64,000 nt of DNA. Origin: Utricularia gibba. Taxonomy: Eukaryota > Streptophyta > Magnoliopsida > Lamiales > Lentibulariaceae. The notes under the pieces are model-generated. The model saw only the letters and a program-made list of their open reading frames with translations, did not search any database and was not told the DNA's origin. Shown in pieces: positions 1-15,470 of the stretch; the stretch's first letter is position 1, and every line of letters starts with the position of its first letter. The translations under genes were made by a program, and so were the position numbers. Location of the stretch: contig NEEC01000009.1 in NCBI GenBank assembly GCA_002189035.1, forward strand, positions 558,001 through 622,000, given 5' to 3'.

Positions 1-600
1 ATATCGGAAATACTTTGAAGCAATGACAACACAATACCCTTAATTGATCATGAAAATGAATAATACAAGAAATATAGTTCAAATAAGTAGAGTTTATTAT
101 TGTGCTAAGACTCTATGAACTATTCGAAGTTTGTTGTGATATACAACATAGTGATGAATGAATCCATTTACATGTCGGGCTCACAAAAGATTAAAAAAAG
201 TAATATATGATTGGTGGCCAAATGTTGACTAACGTGGTTGATGGTTCCCCTCTATTTATAGAGGAGAACATTTTCTACAAATGAATATCGAAACATCAGC
301 ATTTGATTAGTCTTTTAGAGTGAGTTTGTTAGAAATTCAGTTTCGAAGGGTAGAAAAGGAAAAAAAAGGAAAACAATTTTTTTTCCTATTCGTATTTCTC
401 ACCTCATAGAGTTTTCGGAAAGAAAGTGGAAAGAGAGAATAAAACCCATTAGTTTATCAAATCCCTTTGTATTCATTGTGGTAAATAGTGAATTTTTCTC
501 AGAGTTGGTTGTGGATGTAGCACTTATTTTAAGGTAAACCATATTAACTTTTGGTGTTTATTTTCTTGATTTTATAATTAAATTTATTGTATGGTATCGA
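1..600 (+). mobile_element. Possible decayed Copia-type LTR and primer-binding site
   Basis: The stretch reads like the right part of a plant Copia LTR. A TATA-like box (ctatttatagagg, ~251-263) is followed by a segment around 507-540 with 'gtggatgtag' and 'aaaccat', resembling the R/U5 part of many plant Copia LTRs. 'TGGTATC' at ~592-598 resembles the start of a PBS complementary to initiator tRNA-Met. No gag or pol frame follows, and no second LTR was found. This could be an old fragment or chance similarity in AT-rich DNA. Confidence 0.3.
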
Positions 601-3130
601 TTGCATACAAACCATAGGTACTATGAACCTACGTCGTGGACTTACACTTGTACCGAAAGCCAAAGTTGTTGCAATTGCCAATTACTCGGTGTTTGTTGCC
701 ATACGAGAATTTGCTATAAAATGCAATAGCAACTCCAAGTATGAGCTAATTTGTCATAAATTATTTTAAAGTAAATCGCACTATTATTAGAAAATGTATT
801 ATAGCCATAGTAATATGAAAAGTATATGGAAGATCACATAGCTAATATAACATCAAACTTGCAATATATTTTGTATTTTCACAACAAGACGTGTGAATTT
901 GAGAAAATACTTTTTGACCCATAGCCTGATTGAATGGTAAGAGATTGGTTGTGAATTAGATTGACTACGATATAGCGATTCATCTAAATGCAATTCCAAT
1001 TTAAGATATTGTACTCAAAGGCATAGTGTATTCTGATACGAGCATAGGAGCTAGTTTATGGTACATAGGAGCAATCTATCATTGAATTGCCTGAATATCT
1101 CTTAAAGTGCAATGATTAAATGTAGATACTATTGGTACATTTAAAAATACTCGTGGAAGACAAGAGGAACATCTATTGCATTGCGTTTTCTGGGCCTTTT
1201 GACCGTACGCTGCAAGTTACAAGCATTATCGTCCGATGATATAGGTAGACGAGACACACTTATATGTTAAATATAACTATAAATTATTTGTTATTGTGGT
1301 CATAGATGCCGAAGTTCATTGTTTCCCTGTGTTATGAAAATGGTTCCTACACCTATTAAATGTGCATGTTGTCCACAATTGCCATCCAATATACGTAATT
1401 AATAATGAGAGAGTCAGATTGGTAGATACTTTAAAAACGGTCTTGACATTTCGACTATCTAATGGGATTTATCATTTCTACCTATGACATGTGGGGTCGA
1501 ACTGTATTATATATAATAGAAACAAAAATCTACGTATCTTAGCATAGGTCGCCGGATCTACACCACATGTTGAAGAATTCAATCGTATGATGGAGAGAAT
1601 ATATCACATACATTCAGTAGGATAGCAGTATTTAATAGACATTCCATTGGAAATATAGACATTATCGCATGATTGAGGTGCAAGATTCACTTGTTTTATT
1701 TTTTGCAAACTACATGCTCTATTAATTTTCAACTCTACTTCCATGTATGACTTCCGCTTCTTAATTTCCAAATTCGATATTATAACTACAAACCACGCCA
1801 AAACGATAAATGGAATTTTTCGAGGAGAGCATCGTTTGTTGTGTATATCTATTGTGTATATCTACACCTCAATTTTTTTGAGATAACTTCTTTAACTACT
1901 CTTTTGATAAATGTAGTCATCATTCAATAAAACAAATGAATACTTTGCATACAGGATGGCCGCAGCTCATCAAATAACTCAATAACAAATTAAGTTTGCA
2001 GAAAAGTGTGAATAACTTTTTCAGAAAGTCTCTAATAACTTTTATGTCATATAGGTTAAAAACTATAGTATGGCTATGATGATAGCTTCAATATATGACA
2101 TCGATACTTTATGTATAGTGGGATGCACATATAGAGGGACCCATTAATCAATAGATTGTTATCTATTAAGACATTTGTTATTGCATAATCAACCGACTTT
2201 AACCTCATACGAGATGAAGCTAATTGAGACGATGCTCCTTTATTGTTGGTATGAGATCCAACCAAACTAGGTAATTGTCATCATTTTGGACGAGATACAA
2301 CGACTTAAGTACATGAATAAATGGATTGGGAACTTGATTTATCACATCATAGAACATCAACTCAATCTTAGAGTTAAAGATAATCAACACAAAACCAGCA
2401 GGTGAGAGGTACTACAATGTCTCAAAATGTCTTACATTCCTTATATGCATCAAGATTGAATACGATGATGTATTCGATACAAATTCTAGGCATTCATTAT
2501 ATTTTACATCACTTGTGGAGAGATCATCATCACAAATCATCCGTAACATGCTTAATTTAGTTCATACTTGTAAATCAACATTCGGAATAAAAAGTTTATT
2601 TAAGAATTTTAATCAAAAATAGATATTAATATTTTACGTGAAGTATATTATTTTTTTTCAATTTTTTATTAAGATGCATCTTGATTACACTTATTAGTAT
2701 TGTTTAAGTATATATAGTATGAATATGTTTTGTATGTATATTAAATAAAAAAATATGAATGTGCTTCTTAATTTAATTAGTGAAAATTTTAGAAGATAAA
2801 TAATTAATAATTCATATACGATGTTTTAATTAATAACATTTTTATAAATAAATAATCAAACACAATAACATAATGTATTCTATATAATTTTCATTTAAAA
2901 ATGAATTGAATTGATAACATTTGCAACGCTTATAATATTTTATCAATTCCTATTTAATATTATACATAAAAAAATATTTTAATTATATCTGAAATAAGAT
3001 AAAATATATTATGCAAAAATTAAGCATATTTAGCAAATACCTAGATAAAGTAGGCCTATTTCACAAATCTTTACTAGGATTATATAGCAAATAGAATTTT
3101 TGCGGTGGAAATTAACCCAGCATTCCACAG
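601..3130. other. AT-rich gene-poor stretch
   Basis: Only short open frames (about 60 codons) occur here, with many stops and no splice-linked coding continuity. I recognise no protein family. The last part (2580-3060) is very AT-rich. Decayed internal retroelement sequence is possible but was not demonstrated. Confidence 0.6.
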
Positions 3131-3238
3131 TTTGAATGAGCTCTGAACTGAAGAAGAGCGAAAAAGGTCTGGACTTCACCAAAGTAACAGATTCGTTCTT
3201 CCGGTTGTCTACTGATTCGAACGCTTTTTGGTGGAAAA

Positions 3239-4194
3239 ATGGCGAGCGGTGGAGGGTATGGGGATGCAACCCAGAAAATAGACTACGTTTTCAAGGTGGT
3301 GTTGCTTGGGGATTCCGCCGTCGGGAAGTCCCAGATTCTGTCGCGGTTCGCCAGAAACGAGTTTAGCTTGGATTCCAAAGCTACGATCGGCGTGGAGTTC
3401 CAAACTCGAATAATGGCCATCCAGAAAAAAAGACTGTTAAAGCCCAGATCTGGGATACTGCTGGCCAAGAAAGGTAATGAGCTTGCCATTTCAATACGTT
3501 TGTCTGTCTCGGAGTTGATTTGGGGATGTGAACTCTCGGATGTTGCGGCTGGAGATGGCGGCATTTCGTGTAATGTCCTGATCTTTGTTTGCTTCAATCT
3601 AGCTATGAACTGTTCTGTGTCTATCATTCTCCATGAATGTCGCTTGCTCACTCACTCACTCACTGCTGTTGATGATTCTTGCTCGTGGGCTTGTTCCATT
3701 GGCGATTTTCCTTTGGATTCGTTGCACACCTCTCAGCACTTTTGCACCATGAACAGATACAGAGCTGTGACGAGCGCGTACTACAGGGGTGCAGTGGGTG
3801 CAATGCTGGTCTACGACATCACCAAACGGCTAACCTTCGACCACATCCCCAGATGGCTTGAAGAGCTGCGTGCCCACGCAGATAACAACGTTGTGATAAT
3901 CCTGATTGGGAACAAGGCAGACTTGGAAGATGAAAGGGTTGTGTCTACTGAAGACGCAAAGGAATTCGCTCAAGCGCAGGGCCTTTTCTTCCTAGAGACC
4001 TCAGCACTGCAGGCTACCAACGTGGAGGAAGCGTTCTTAACCGTGTTGACGGAGATATTCAGCATCGTGAACAAGAAAGCGCTTGAGGTGGTGAGGATCA
4101 GACTGGAAATCCTGCATCTTTGTCCGGGAAGACGATCCTGGTGCCCGGTCCTGGGCAGGTAATCCCCGAAAAGAAGGCGTGCTGTGGCTCATGA
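3239..4194 (+). CDS. RABA4-type (Rab11-like) small GTPase, frame broken twice
   Basis: Rab11/RABA GTPases direct post-Golgi and trans-Golgi/endosome traffic; the RABA4 group acts in secretion to cell walls and growing tips. The start at 3239 gives the N-terminus [20 protein letters not shown]. Exon 1 is 3239-3473 and exon 2 is 3757-4194. Visible motifs are the P-loop GDSAVGKS, switch I ATIGVEF, a switch II region matching [12 protein letters not shown] across the splice, NKAD, and ETSAL. The C-terminus ends in CCGS, a prenylation-type cysteine pair, at 4192-4194. Length would be ~224 codons, normal for the family. Two frame breaks interrupt it: one at an A7 run (3425-3431) just before switch II, and one at ~4086-4093 in the hypervariable tail. 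Both look like single-base losses. Either this is a recent pseudogene or, more likely, the assembly carries deletion errors. It is convergent with RPS6. Confidence 0.85.
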
Positions 4195-4576
4195 CTGATG
4201 TTTGGTCTCTGCTTGTTCCATGTTGCTAATTTTTTGAGATTGGCTGGTAATTCACGTCGGGTTCTTGATTTTTATGCCTTTTAAAACAGAAAAGATCTCA
4301 TTCTGTGTTCAGGTTTGTTCATCAGATCTGTTTTGGTCAGACAAACCTGTATGCCCCATTCTTCAATTTTGTCCATGAGAATGTATATGAAACCATTGAA
4401 ATCCATCAAAGAATGCGAATGAGTGAAGCAATCCACACGGCAACGAGATACTTGATCAAAATCTTGTTGTATCAGAAATGAAAGATGTCCTCAGGAGGGC
4501 GGCAAGTTCAAAACTTGGAACAATCAACGGAGATGAAGAGGGCACATGAAACCGGGGACCATGTCATAGTAGAAAC
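4195..4576. other. Convergent 3' UTR interval
   Basis: This spacer separates the 3' ends of the RABA4-like gene (+) and RPS6 (-). It holds no coding frame and presumably carries both 3' UTRs and polyadenylation signals. Confidence 0.5.
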
Positions 4577-5888
<1,312 letters not shown>

Positions 5889-5954
5889 CTTCGAGTAACT
5901 GCGGAAGCGCAGGTAAGACTCGCAAGAATGGCAGCGACGAAGCTCTCAGCGAAC

Positions 5955-6130
5955 TCCCAGTGATTAGGGTTTCCATTATATATATTCCCCGCAGAGGAAC
6001 ATGGGCCTCAATTCAAACATTTTGTGTTCATTAATGGGCCTAGTTTCCAAAATGGCCCAATATAAAATTTCATAAAAGCTCATTAAAGCCCAAGACGTCG
6101 TAATCGTATATTTTTCCCCACCCCCAACCT
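5955..6130. promoter_or_regulatory. Shared divergent promoter RPS6 / 14-3-3
   Basis: Between the head-to-head RPS6 and 14-3-3 genes are a telo box (AAACCCTAA on the minus strand, 5964-5972), a TATA-like tatatata at ~5976-5984, and four site II-type TGGGCC/TGGGCY motifs: 6002-6007, 6035-6040, 6054-6059 (minus) and 6087-6092 (minus, TGGGCT). Telo box plus site II is the known signature of plant translation-gene promoters, bound by TCP and related factors. The motifs are seen directly; control of both genes by them is inference. Confidence 0.7.
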
Positions 6131-6206
6131 TTCTTCTCTCCGTCTCGGTTTTGGAATCGGTATCCCCAACCTTGAGAATTCGCAATCCCTTGTCCCCAAA
6201 TCGAAA

Positions 6207-7733
<1,527 letters not shown>

Positions 7734-8029
7734 TGAGATTGGGAGGCTGTTTTAGCTCCATATAGCATAAAATTCCAGGTTTTTTTCCCGCGTCATATTT
7801 TGAGCCGGGAGTCCGTTTCTGCCCTCTCCATCTAATAAAGGTGTACTGAGCGAATAAAAACAAAACAAAAAGAACCGGAAAGGGAATTCGGCCTGACCCG
7901 GCCACTTTATCAACCGGTGGTTGAATCGGTGGTATGGGTACTTTTATCACACAGTAAAAATACAGTGGGTACTTTTTAAATTAACTCTTGAATCGGTTCT
8001 CGTCGGTGACATACTTTACCAGGGTTTGA

Positions 8030-8904
8030 CAAAGGAGTGGCACTCGGTAGGGTTTTTGCCGCAGTTGCCTCCCGACGACTGCAACCGTCTTCTTTCAGCC
8101 TTGGAGCCTACCGCCGCTGTTCTCCCTCGCTGGTCACTGTGCGTTAGGTTAGATTAGTTTTCGGCGCTTGAATATCTTTCATACGTTCCTTGACTCTTCG
8201 GTGATTTTTTTGATCATCGTCTGGTTTGGTGGCAACCCGTTTGCTTCTTCGAGAATCTGTGATTTGGGTTTGTGGCAGAAGACTTAATTTCGGATGTTTG
8301 ATGCTCAAATGTACCTTTGGTTGTTCTGTTAGGTATTGTTGTTTAAGAAAGCTTAAAGCTCTTGGATTGCTGTTGGAATGTATGAAACGAATTCTGGTTA
8401 ACTGGATATGTAACCCATGGCAGTGACCATTTTTTTCTGAAATTTCTTGATTGCTGTGTACTGAAGAGAAGCTCCTTGATATGATTCTGGTACTTGTGTT
8501 CCCTCTGCAGAACTGTAGTCTTTGGGGAGGCTGAGATGAGGCTCATAACTCACAATATGCTCGCTTCAAACATCAAAGGTGTAACCAACGGCTTCCCACT
8601 CCGCATCGAGGCGGAGAAAGTGGTGGAAAAGGAGGTCGACTTTAACCCTGACTTCCTGAGGAACATGTTTTCCAAGATTGAATGGGGCGTCCTTGCTGAA
8701 GCCTCGAAAACATTGGGTTACACGGAGCTACCGCAGGATGCAGACCCCGCCATGCTCGAGTCGGAGGAGTTCCTTCGCAAGTTCCACCATGCACTCCTTG
8801 AACTCCATCTTGAGGAGGGTGCATTGGTTTGCCCGGAGACTGGCCGCAAGTTCCCAGTTAACAAGGGGATCCCAAATATGCTGCTTCATGAAGATGAGGT
8901 TTAG
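8030..8904 (+). CDS. TRM112-like methyltransferase activator (SMO2-like)
   Basis: TRM112 is a small zinc-binding partner that activates several methyltransferases (tRNA, rRNA and release-factor modifying). The Arabidopsis homologue SMO2 affects cell-division progress in organs. The coding part is a single uninterrupted frame, 8536-8904, of 122 residues. It begins MRLITHNMLASNIKG, keeps EWGVLAEASKTLGYTELP, and ends EEGALVCPETGRKFPVNKGIPNMLLHEDEV. The CPETGR part belongs to the zinc-binding half. The Leu-Pro-rich end matches the family. The region 8030-8535 probably holds the 5' UTR and a UTR intron ending at ctctgcag (~8510); that part is inferred. Confidence 0.93.
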
Positions 8905-9301
8905 CTGAAGGTTGCATTGAGTTTGCATCTCTTGATATGCATCTCCTGCACTTATCTAGTGAGAAATCAACCATCTTTTTCTTGATCTAGAAGGTGTTTT
9001 GTCCAGAAATGTTTCAAGTTTCAGAAAAAAGTGTTTCCCAGTGACTTTTTATGGGGCTTTACAAACTCTTTGAATGAAGGGTGGCCAATGTATTTAGTTG
9101 CAGATCACAAAAATGAGATCATTTTTTGTGCAGCATGTACCTTAGCTATTATAAGTCCTCTGTGCGATCCTGCGATAAAGATGAGAATCAAATTTAGCAA
9201 GCAGGGTTGTAAGATGCTGTAGTCCGAGCAGGCAAGCCTAATAATGCATGTTGCAAACCTGAAAATTTGGTAATGGAGAAGTTAGGTCATTCTTCACAGC
9301 T
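8905..9301. other. Convergent 3' UTR interval (TRM112 / ZYP1)
   Basis: This stretch lies between the two convergent genes and has no coding continuity. It presumably holds the 3' UTRs of both. Confidence 0.5.
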
Positions 9302-12300
9302 CTAATCAAATGAAAAAGGGTCGTGTACGTAAGGATTCAACGATCCCTCGGTGAACAGATCGCCGATATTGGAAGGCTGCCGATGATCTACAGCCTGTAT
9401 CATGCATAAAAAGTCAATAGCCCTTGCTTGAGGTTCCGATTTAAAGTTCAGGCATTTCAATTGAAAAGAGAATGAATGTAGTTGTTGCCTGGGTAGCTCT
9501 TGGTGTCTTTGCTTTTGGTGTAGCTCGGCTCCTGTGTTTCCTTGGTTCCTATCATGGAAAGATACCAAGTTTAAAAGGTATAAGGTACTGAATTGATGAA
9601 CAGAACTGCTGACCCCAAACATGACGGTACTCCGAGTCTTCCTTCGCTTTGTGATCGTTCTTCCGTTTGAGGTTTCGATTTCGTATTCATCATGTGTCAC
9701 CTACCATTGTTGCCGTAAAATAGATATATGATTTAGAGCTCATCATATCCACTGATATTAACTTAACTGAAAAGGGCCTCACCTTTCTACTGTGTGTAGG
9801 CATATTCACTGGGCTGCCAGCATTTGCATTATCATTAGTTACCAATCCATGAGGAACCGGAGATTGAGTTTCTTTAAGATAAGGGGACTCCTGCAATCAG
9901 AAAAAAAAAAAAGGATTTCATTGCATACCAAATTCTTCCCCCAATGTTCATAGCAATAAAATGGATACATGTGAAACGCAAACGAGGATTATTTCTGCAA
10001 CTTCACCTTTTCCTCATCTTCTGGTATGTTCATTGCATGCCGAATTCTTCTACCAGTGGCTTTACCTCTCTTAGTAGACGAAAAGGAGTAGTTCTGTGAA
10101 ATATCAAGATAATTGTTTGATCTCATAAGGCAGTCTACCATCAGCTAGTTTCATAAATTCACATGGCCAGATAATTTCTTGTTGCTGTTGATTTTTCTCA
10201 GAGCAATATGTGAAATCTAGACATTGGGAGCCATATTATCCGTTACACTAATTTCTGTACATGTTTACGGTGTTAGTTAAGACGCATTTTCAGTCGACCT
10301 TCATACCTTTTTCGAAGTCACTTCTTGTTCCTCCTGGGGATTGTCGCCCATTACTTTCCATTGCAGATGCAGTAAGGCTCTCTGTCTCTCTTCCTGAAGT
10401 TGAAAATCAGAAGACATAGTTACATGTGACACTACATTCTGTGCCAAAAGTGTACCTTGGCCTTCTGAATATCCAGATCTTCCTGCAGCCTTCTGCACTC
10501 ATCTTCATGCTCACACCTCATAGCCCTCAACTGGGCTTCGTGCTCCGACCTAAGTGATTTCAATTTCTGCAAATATGCATTAATCATAGTTACCACCATG
10601 TTGAGTTTGATAGATAACATAACACCGATACCTCTCTAAGCTCCATGTCAGCTTGAAGTTGCGTGTGCTTTAGTTCTTCGGTGTGCTTTAACAAGAGGGC
10701 CTGTTCTTTATTGGTGTGTTCTTGTTGATAGTTGAATGCCTGTAAAGAATCATGAGCAGTCATCTGAAAGGGATACATTTAATATGAACAGAATGCATTT
10801 TCTTTCAGACAACGGTTCAGCATGACGCAACAAGGCTTATTTTGTAAATTGTATGGTCTGGTTATGAGATCTAAAGTGATTCAATAATACAGTATCATTA
10901 ATCATGAATTACATAAAAACAGCAGCAGAAGCAAATAGGAACCCGCGTCATCAGAGGGCCGGTAAAAATGAATTCATTGTATAGCTCTACTTTCATAACT
11001 CATTGTAAAAATAATATCTTGAAGTCATTGTATAGATTTGCTTTAATATTTCATTGTGAAAATGATATTCTTATAGCATGAAACATTAAATTAAGCATTG
11101 TAAAAATATTTCCTCATACCGCCGCAGTATATTCCTCCTCCATCTTCAGTAACTTTTTACGAGACTCTTCTTCGCATTCTGCTAACTTTTCTTCATATTT
11201 TTTCTCCATGTCTTGGATAATCTTATCTGCCTGAACAGATGGAAAAAGATCTTGTTCAATTTTTTACAGTGAAAAAAATATCATAAGGAAAAACAAGCAA
11301 TCTGACCTTTTGTTTCTCAATATTGATTGCCTCTTCCTTCTCAGCCTCATAGCTCCTTCGTATATCTCTTATAGCCTGTTGAACCAGAAAATGAATTTTC
11401 AAGATTATAGGAGATGGCATTGCCTACGACTGGAATACCTCATCGTTCCTCAAAGAAATTTCCTTCAAGTGTTTTGATAACTCGTGTTGCCTGATTTCTA
11501 ACATGTGATCACACTGCTTCTTGGACTCGTCAAGTTTACTCTCAGTTTCAGCTAGCTGTTCCATAATCTAAAACACGAGAAATATTAATATTTAATAAAC
11601 CAGCTCACTAAAATTGAAACTCTGCTCGAGAAATAAAAATACCTCCTGGTGTTGGTTTTGAAACTGTTTCTCTTTATCTGTCAGGTCCAAAATGAGCAGT
11701 TTTTTCTGCTCTAATGCATTCTCTAGATCGCCTACTCTTTTCTCTAGTGATTCAATCATTTCCTCGCCTCTTCCTTTCTCCATCAGTAGATGATCAATTT
11801 CCCCTTGCCTTCCCAAGATGTCTGCTCTTAGTCCATCGATGCAGTCTTCGCTATTTTTCTCCAACTCCGAATATTTCAGCAACAATTCTTGCTGCAATAG
11901 AATTAAAAAAAAGAACTCCATTACTGATATCATAGTTTAAAAGAAATATGAACTCATTAGTCAACCATTTTTCTATCAGATAATGTTGAGTTTTCTGATG
12001 AAATTCTGAGATCATCCTGTAGTCGGACAATAAACTCCTGCATTTCACTAATCCTAAGGCGAAAGGTTTCGGCGTCAAACTCTAGTTTCTGTATTTTTTC
12101 ATCTGCAACGCGGCATTCATCAGCATGCTGCACCAACGTAAATTCCTGTTCTTTATGAAGCTCCTGAACCTTAATTTTCAGTTCATGATTGTGAATCTGC
12201 AAAGCATCTCTCTCAGATATGACTCTAATCAATTCACCATGCATATGGTTGAACTTTTTTTGCGTAGACTGAACAACAAGGTCTTTCTCCTGTCGAGATA

Positions 12301-13837
12301 ACTCAAGGTATGATTCAAACGAAGCAGTCAGCCGGATGATTTCATCAGAGAAGGCAACCCTTTGATTCTCCAATTCAGTTAATTTCGAAACCAACAATGT
12401 AACAAAATCTTCAAGATTCTTGATCTCCTTGAGTGCCATTTCAAGTCTATGAACAGACTCATCATGGCTGACCAGTAGCTCCTTGTTCACTCTCTCCAAT
12501 TTTGCGTTGGAGACCCTCAAATTCAGTAGATCATCTTGTTTTTCTCCTAAATCAAGAATCAGCTTCTCCAACTTAGACGTCGTATCATCCATGGTTAGTT
12601 TTGTTTCCGCTGCATCATTTTCCAGTTGCTTTATTACAGCATCTGCTCCAACAGTGTAAAATATTAGAGCCCACTATCGAAAACCAGGCATTTAAAAAAA
12701 TGATCTGTAAGAAACTAAACAACATGCAATAATATAAAAAGATTCTCAAGAATTCAGGATTCGGATGGTAAGGCCTTGCCATGATTCAGTATTACCTTTT
12801 TCTTCAATTAGGAAGGCTGCTTTCTTCTCCTCATCTCTGAAATAAGCCTCAGCTTTTTCCTTGGCATGGCCAAGCTCTGTAAGTTCTCTTTCACCTTAAT
12901 TCATTATGCCAATTAAATATCACCACAGTATGAAGAAAAAGAGCCATATATTTTGTAGTGAACTCCCTCAATAATTTCACTTACGAGTGCGGATTCTCTC
13001 TTCTGAACATTTCAATTTTGAGGACAGTAAATCTATGCGCTGTTGTAGCTCATCGAGAGTTGCGGATGCCGAGGAGATTTTTTCTCCGAAAAACTTTTTG
13101 TCCTTCTCAGCTGCAAAAGACGAAAATGAACGAGGGCATCTTTTCTAGAACAGGGAAATAATAATGCAAAAACCACTTGCCTTGCTGAACCTGCAGATTC
13201 AGCTGCAGCAGAGTTTCCGTGAGTTGATCACAGAGTGCCTTAGTCGATGAAAACTTAGACTCAAGTCCCTTCCATAGCTTCTCATCTTCATTCAATTTCA
13301 CTTTTAACCTTGAATTTTCATTGAAAGCGCCTTGCAGTTTCTCTTCCAGGACACGAATTTGGTCAATCGATTTCTTAAGCTTAGAATACTGCATGCTCAA
13401 TGAGAAACAAAAAGCAATGAATCTCTTATCCTGTCCATCGGCATAAAACTTATCACACGAAACTCGTGAGGAGAAAAACAGACATAGAGAACATACAACG
13501 CTGAAAAATAATACGTAATTATTCCATACCGCCAAGTCAAGTTCGGTCTTTGTAGAAGCTTGTTCCCGTACTAATTTCTCTACATGAATATTAGAAATGA
13601 TCATTGATCGAAACAACTTCAGACAATCCTAAACAGACAATTTACAGTAAAAAAAAAAAAACTAAGCAAACCAGCGGTAAGCTTCAGGCTCGCAAAGTTT
13701 CCGATAGAACCGGAATTCGACGAAGCGAACGAAGAACTTGGAAAATTTTTTGAGCTGGTACCGCCTGAATTGGATCCGTGACGAGCTTTGAACATTTCCA
13801 GACCTTTCATGCTCGGAAGTCCGATCAATCTACTCAT
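9302..13837 (-). CDS. ZYP1: Synaptonemal complex transverse filament protein ZYP1
   Basis: ZYP1 forms the transverse filaments between homologous chromosomes in meiotic prophase and limits crossover number. I traced 18 exons on the minus strand with continuous phase, predicting 882 residues, close to known ZYP1 proteins. Exons from 5' are 13672-13837, 13530-13579, 13181-13388, 12985-13110, 12796-12894, 11966-12642, 11643-11891, 11439-11567, 11307-11375, 11120-11230, 10632-10763, 10456-10566, 10307-10393, 10007-10093, 9783-9890, 9614-9700, 9489-9548 and 9302-9394. The N-terminus ([20 protein letters not shown]) is short and serine-rich. A very long coiled coil fills the middle. The basic C-terminus has [11 protein letters not shown] and ends [22 protein letters not shown], diagnostic for plant ZYP1. 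Introns after exons 3 and 17 appear to use GC donors. Confidence 0.95.
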
Positions 13838-14435
13838 CGCATCTCCGATCTGAAAATCAACGGCAAACTAGATCTAGGATATGTTAGCTTCCGCAGGAAC
13901 ACGAAGAGTGCATGTTTCGGAGCGCCAAATTGAGCATCATTTCGTGGGATCCGGGAAGTAAGCTTCGAGTGTTCACTCTGCAAACGTAACGGTCCAAATG
14001 AAGTTCGCGCCCGATGATTTCGTACGCCAACTGATGAAGAGTTGGGATAATGGAGTGACCAAACTGCCCCTCTATATTTTATTATTTAGGATATTACTTC
14101 AATATATTACAAAAAATGATCGACCAGAGGAGACTCATTGAGTTATCAAAATGATTCTAACAACTATTTATTTAAATACATATACATCTAGCTGGTTTAT
14201 TTTATGGGTAAAATGGTCAAATTGCCCCTCCATTTCATCTTGGAGATCAGCAGTCGATAGACCACCGCACGACGACAGCGCCTGTAGCTTGGACTAAGTG
14301 AAGGCAAATCTCTCGGCATTTGGCGTTATTTGCGTAACGGTAGTTCTTTTGATCTGTTTCATTTCGACATCATCAGTGAGGCAGAGATGAGATCAAGACA
14401 ACCCACTTAGGTTTTTGAATCGCGTACGTTGGGAT
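13838..14435. other. ZYP1 upstream region
   Basis: This is the promoter/5' UTR side of ZYP1 and the 3' flank of the H3 relic. I see no coding frame and no confident motif. Confidence 0.45.
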
Positions 14436-15470
14436 TCAAACCACGCTCCCCTCTGATCCTGCGAGCCAGCTGAAAATCTTTTGGCATGCTCATGGCACGG
14501 TTGCATGGATAGCACACAAGTGGGTGTCCTCAAAGAGACGTACAAGGCAGCAGAGTTCAGCAGCCTCTTGAAGCGCCAACACAGCGTGGCTCTGGAAACA
14601 CAGATTGGTCTGAAGGAAAACAAGAAACAAAATCAAAAAAGGAAGTAACACGGCAGGAGAGCTGTCAATTATCAATACCCTTGAAGTCCTGAGCTATATC
14701 ACGAGCAAGCTTTGGAAAGGTAACTTCCTGATCAGGAGCTCGATACTCTTCGTTTGGTATAGTTTAAACAATCCGTTTGTTATTTGCGAATTTCCCTGCC
14801 AGGGAACGAACAGACGCATTCAAAATCAGCAGAAACGAGTAGAGTTTCAGAAAGTTTTGGAACATAGAAGAGCTGCTTACCGCAAGGCAACAGTACCGGG
14901 ACGGCAGCGGTGAGACTTCTTCACTCCACCCGTGGTTTGAGCAGATTTACAGCCAGCCTGAGACATTATATGCGGCAATTAAATTTCAATTTTCATATGC
15001 ATTAGGAAAGGGTGAATTGCTCGTAAACCTTAGTTGCAACTTGCTTTCTGGGAGCCTTTCCCCAGTTGACTTACGAGCAGTTTCCTTCGGTCGCGCCATC
15101 TGCAAGCATTTTACGAGTAGGATCATGAACATCAAACTCAGTCATGCTTCGCGAGCTTTCAAAATGCAGATGAATGATACGAACAATATTCAAATCCACA
15201 CAGTCTAAAATTGAAATTATCATCAAGTAAAGAAGCTACAATCGATAGGCAGATCAGGAGCCAAGATCAACAAAAACAAAAAAAAAACAACCACGGACAC
15301 GATAACCTAACGGAAAACAATTCAACTCAATCCAGAAACTCAAAAAGCACACACGAATCGAAGGAAAAGAAACAAAGAACAGGGGGACTTACCGGTCTAC
15401 CGGGGACCGGAAACCCAGGATCTCTCTCTCTCTCATTCCGGGGATTCAAAACTTCCGTACATGGAAGGCC
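14436..15470 (-). pseudogene. Decayed intron-containing histone H3 (H3.3-type) gene
   Basis: Four blocks in order on the minus strand match histone H3. They are 15029-15099 (MARPKETARKSTG then a frame break), 14881-14957 ([19 protein letters not shown]), ~14680-14765 (ELLIRKLPFQ, frame break, [10 protein letters not shown]) and 14436-14609 ([25 protein letters not shown], in-frame stop, then QLARRIRGERG in another frame). Blocks are separated by GT-AG-type introns, as in plant H3.3 genes. A GA-rich leader with a possible 5' UTR intron lies at ~15100-15470. Damage includes at least three frame shifts, one early stop, one extra codon, and changes at highly conserved residues (T3, R26, P30, Y41). 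Intron retention shows a DNA-level copy or in-place decay, not a retrocopy. Calling it a pseudogene is an inference from this damage. Confidence 0.85.

Noticed and set aside
587-769. 60-codon frame near the window start
   Set aside because: Short, AT-rich context, no family; it begins at the putative PBS of an LTR fragment.
3209-3651. Open frames antisense and out of frame over the RABA4-like exon 1 and intron
   Set aside because: The Rab motifs are on the + strand; the others are shadows.
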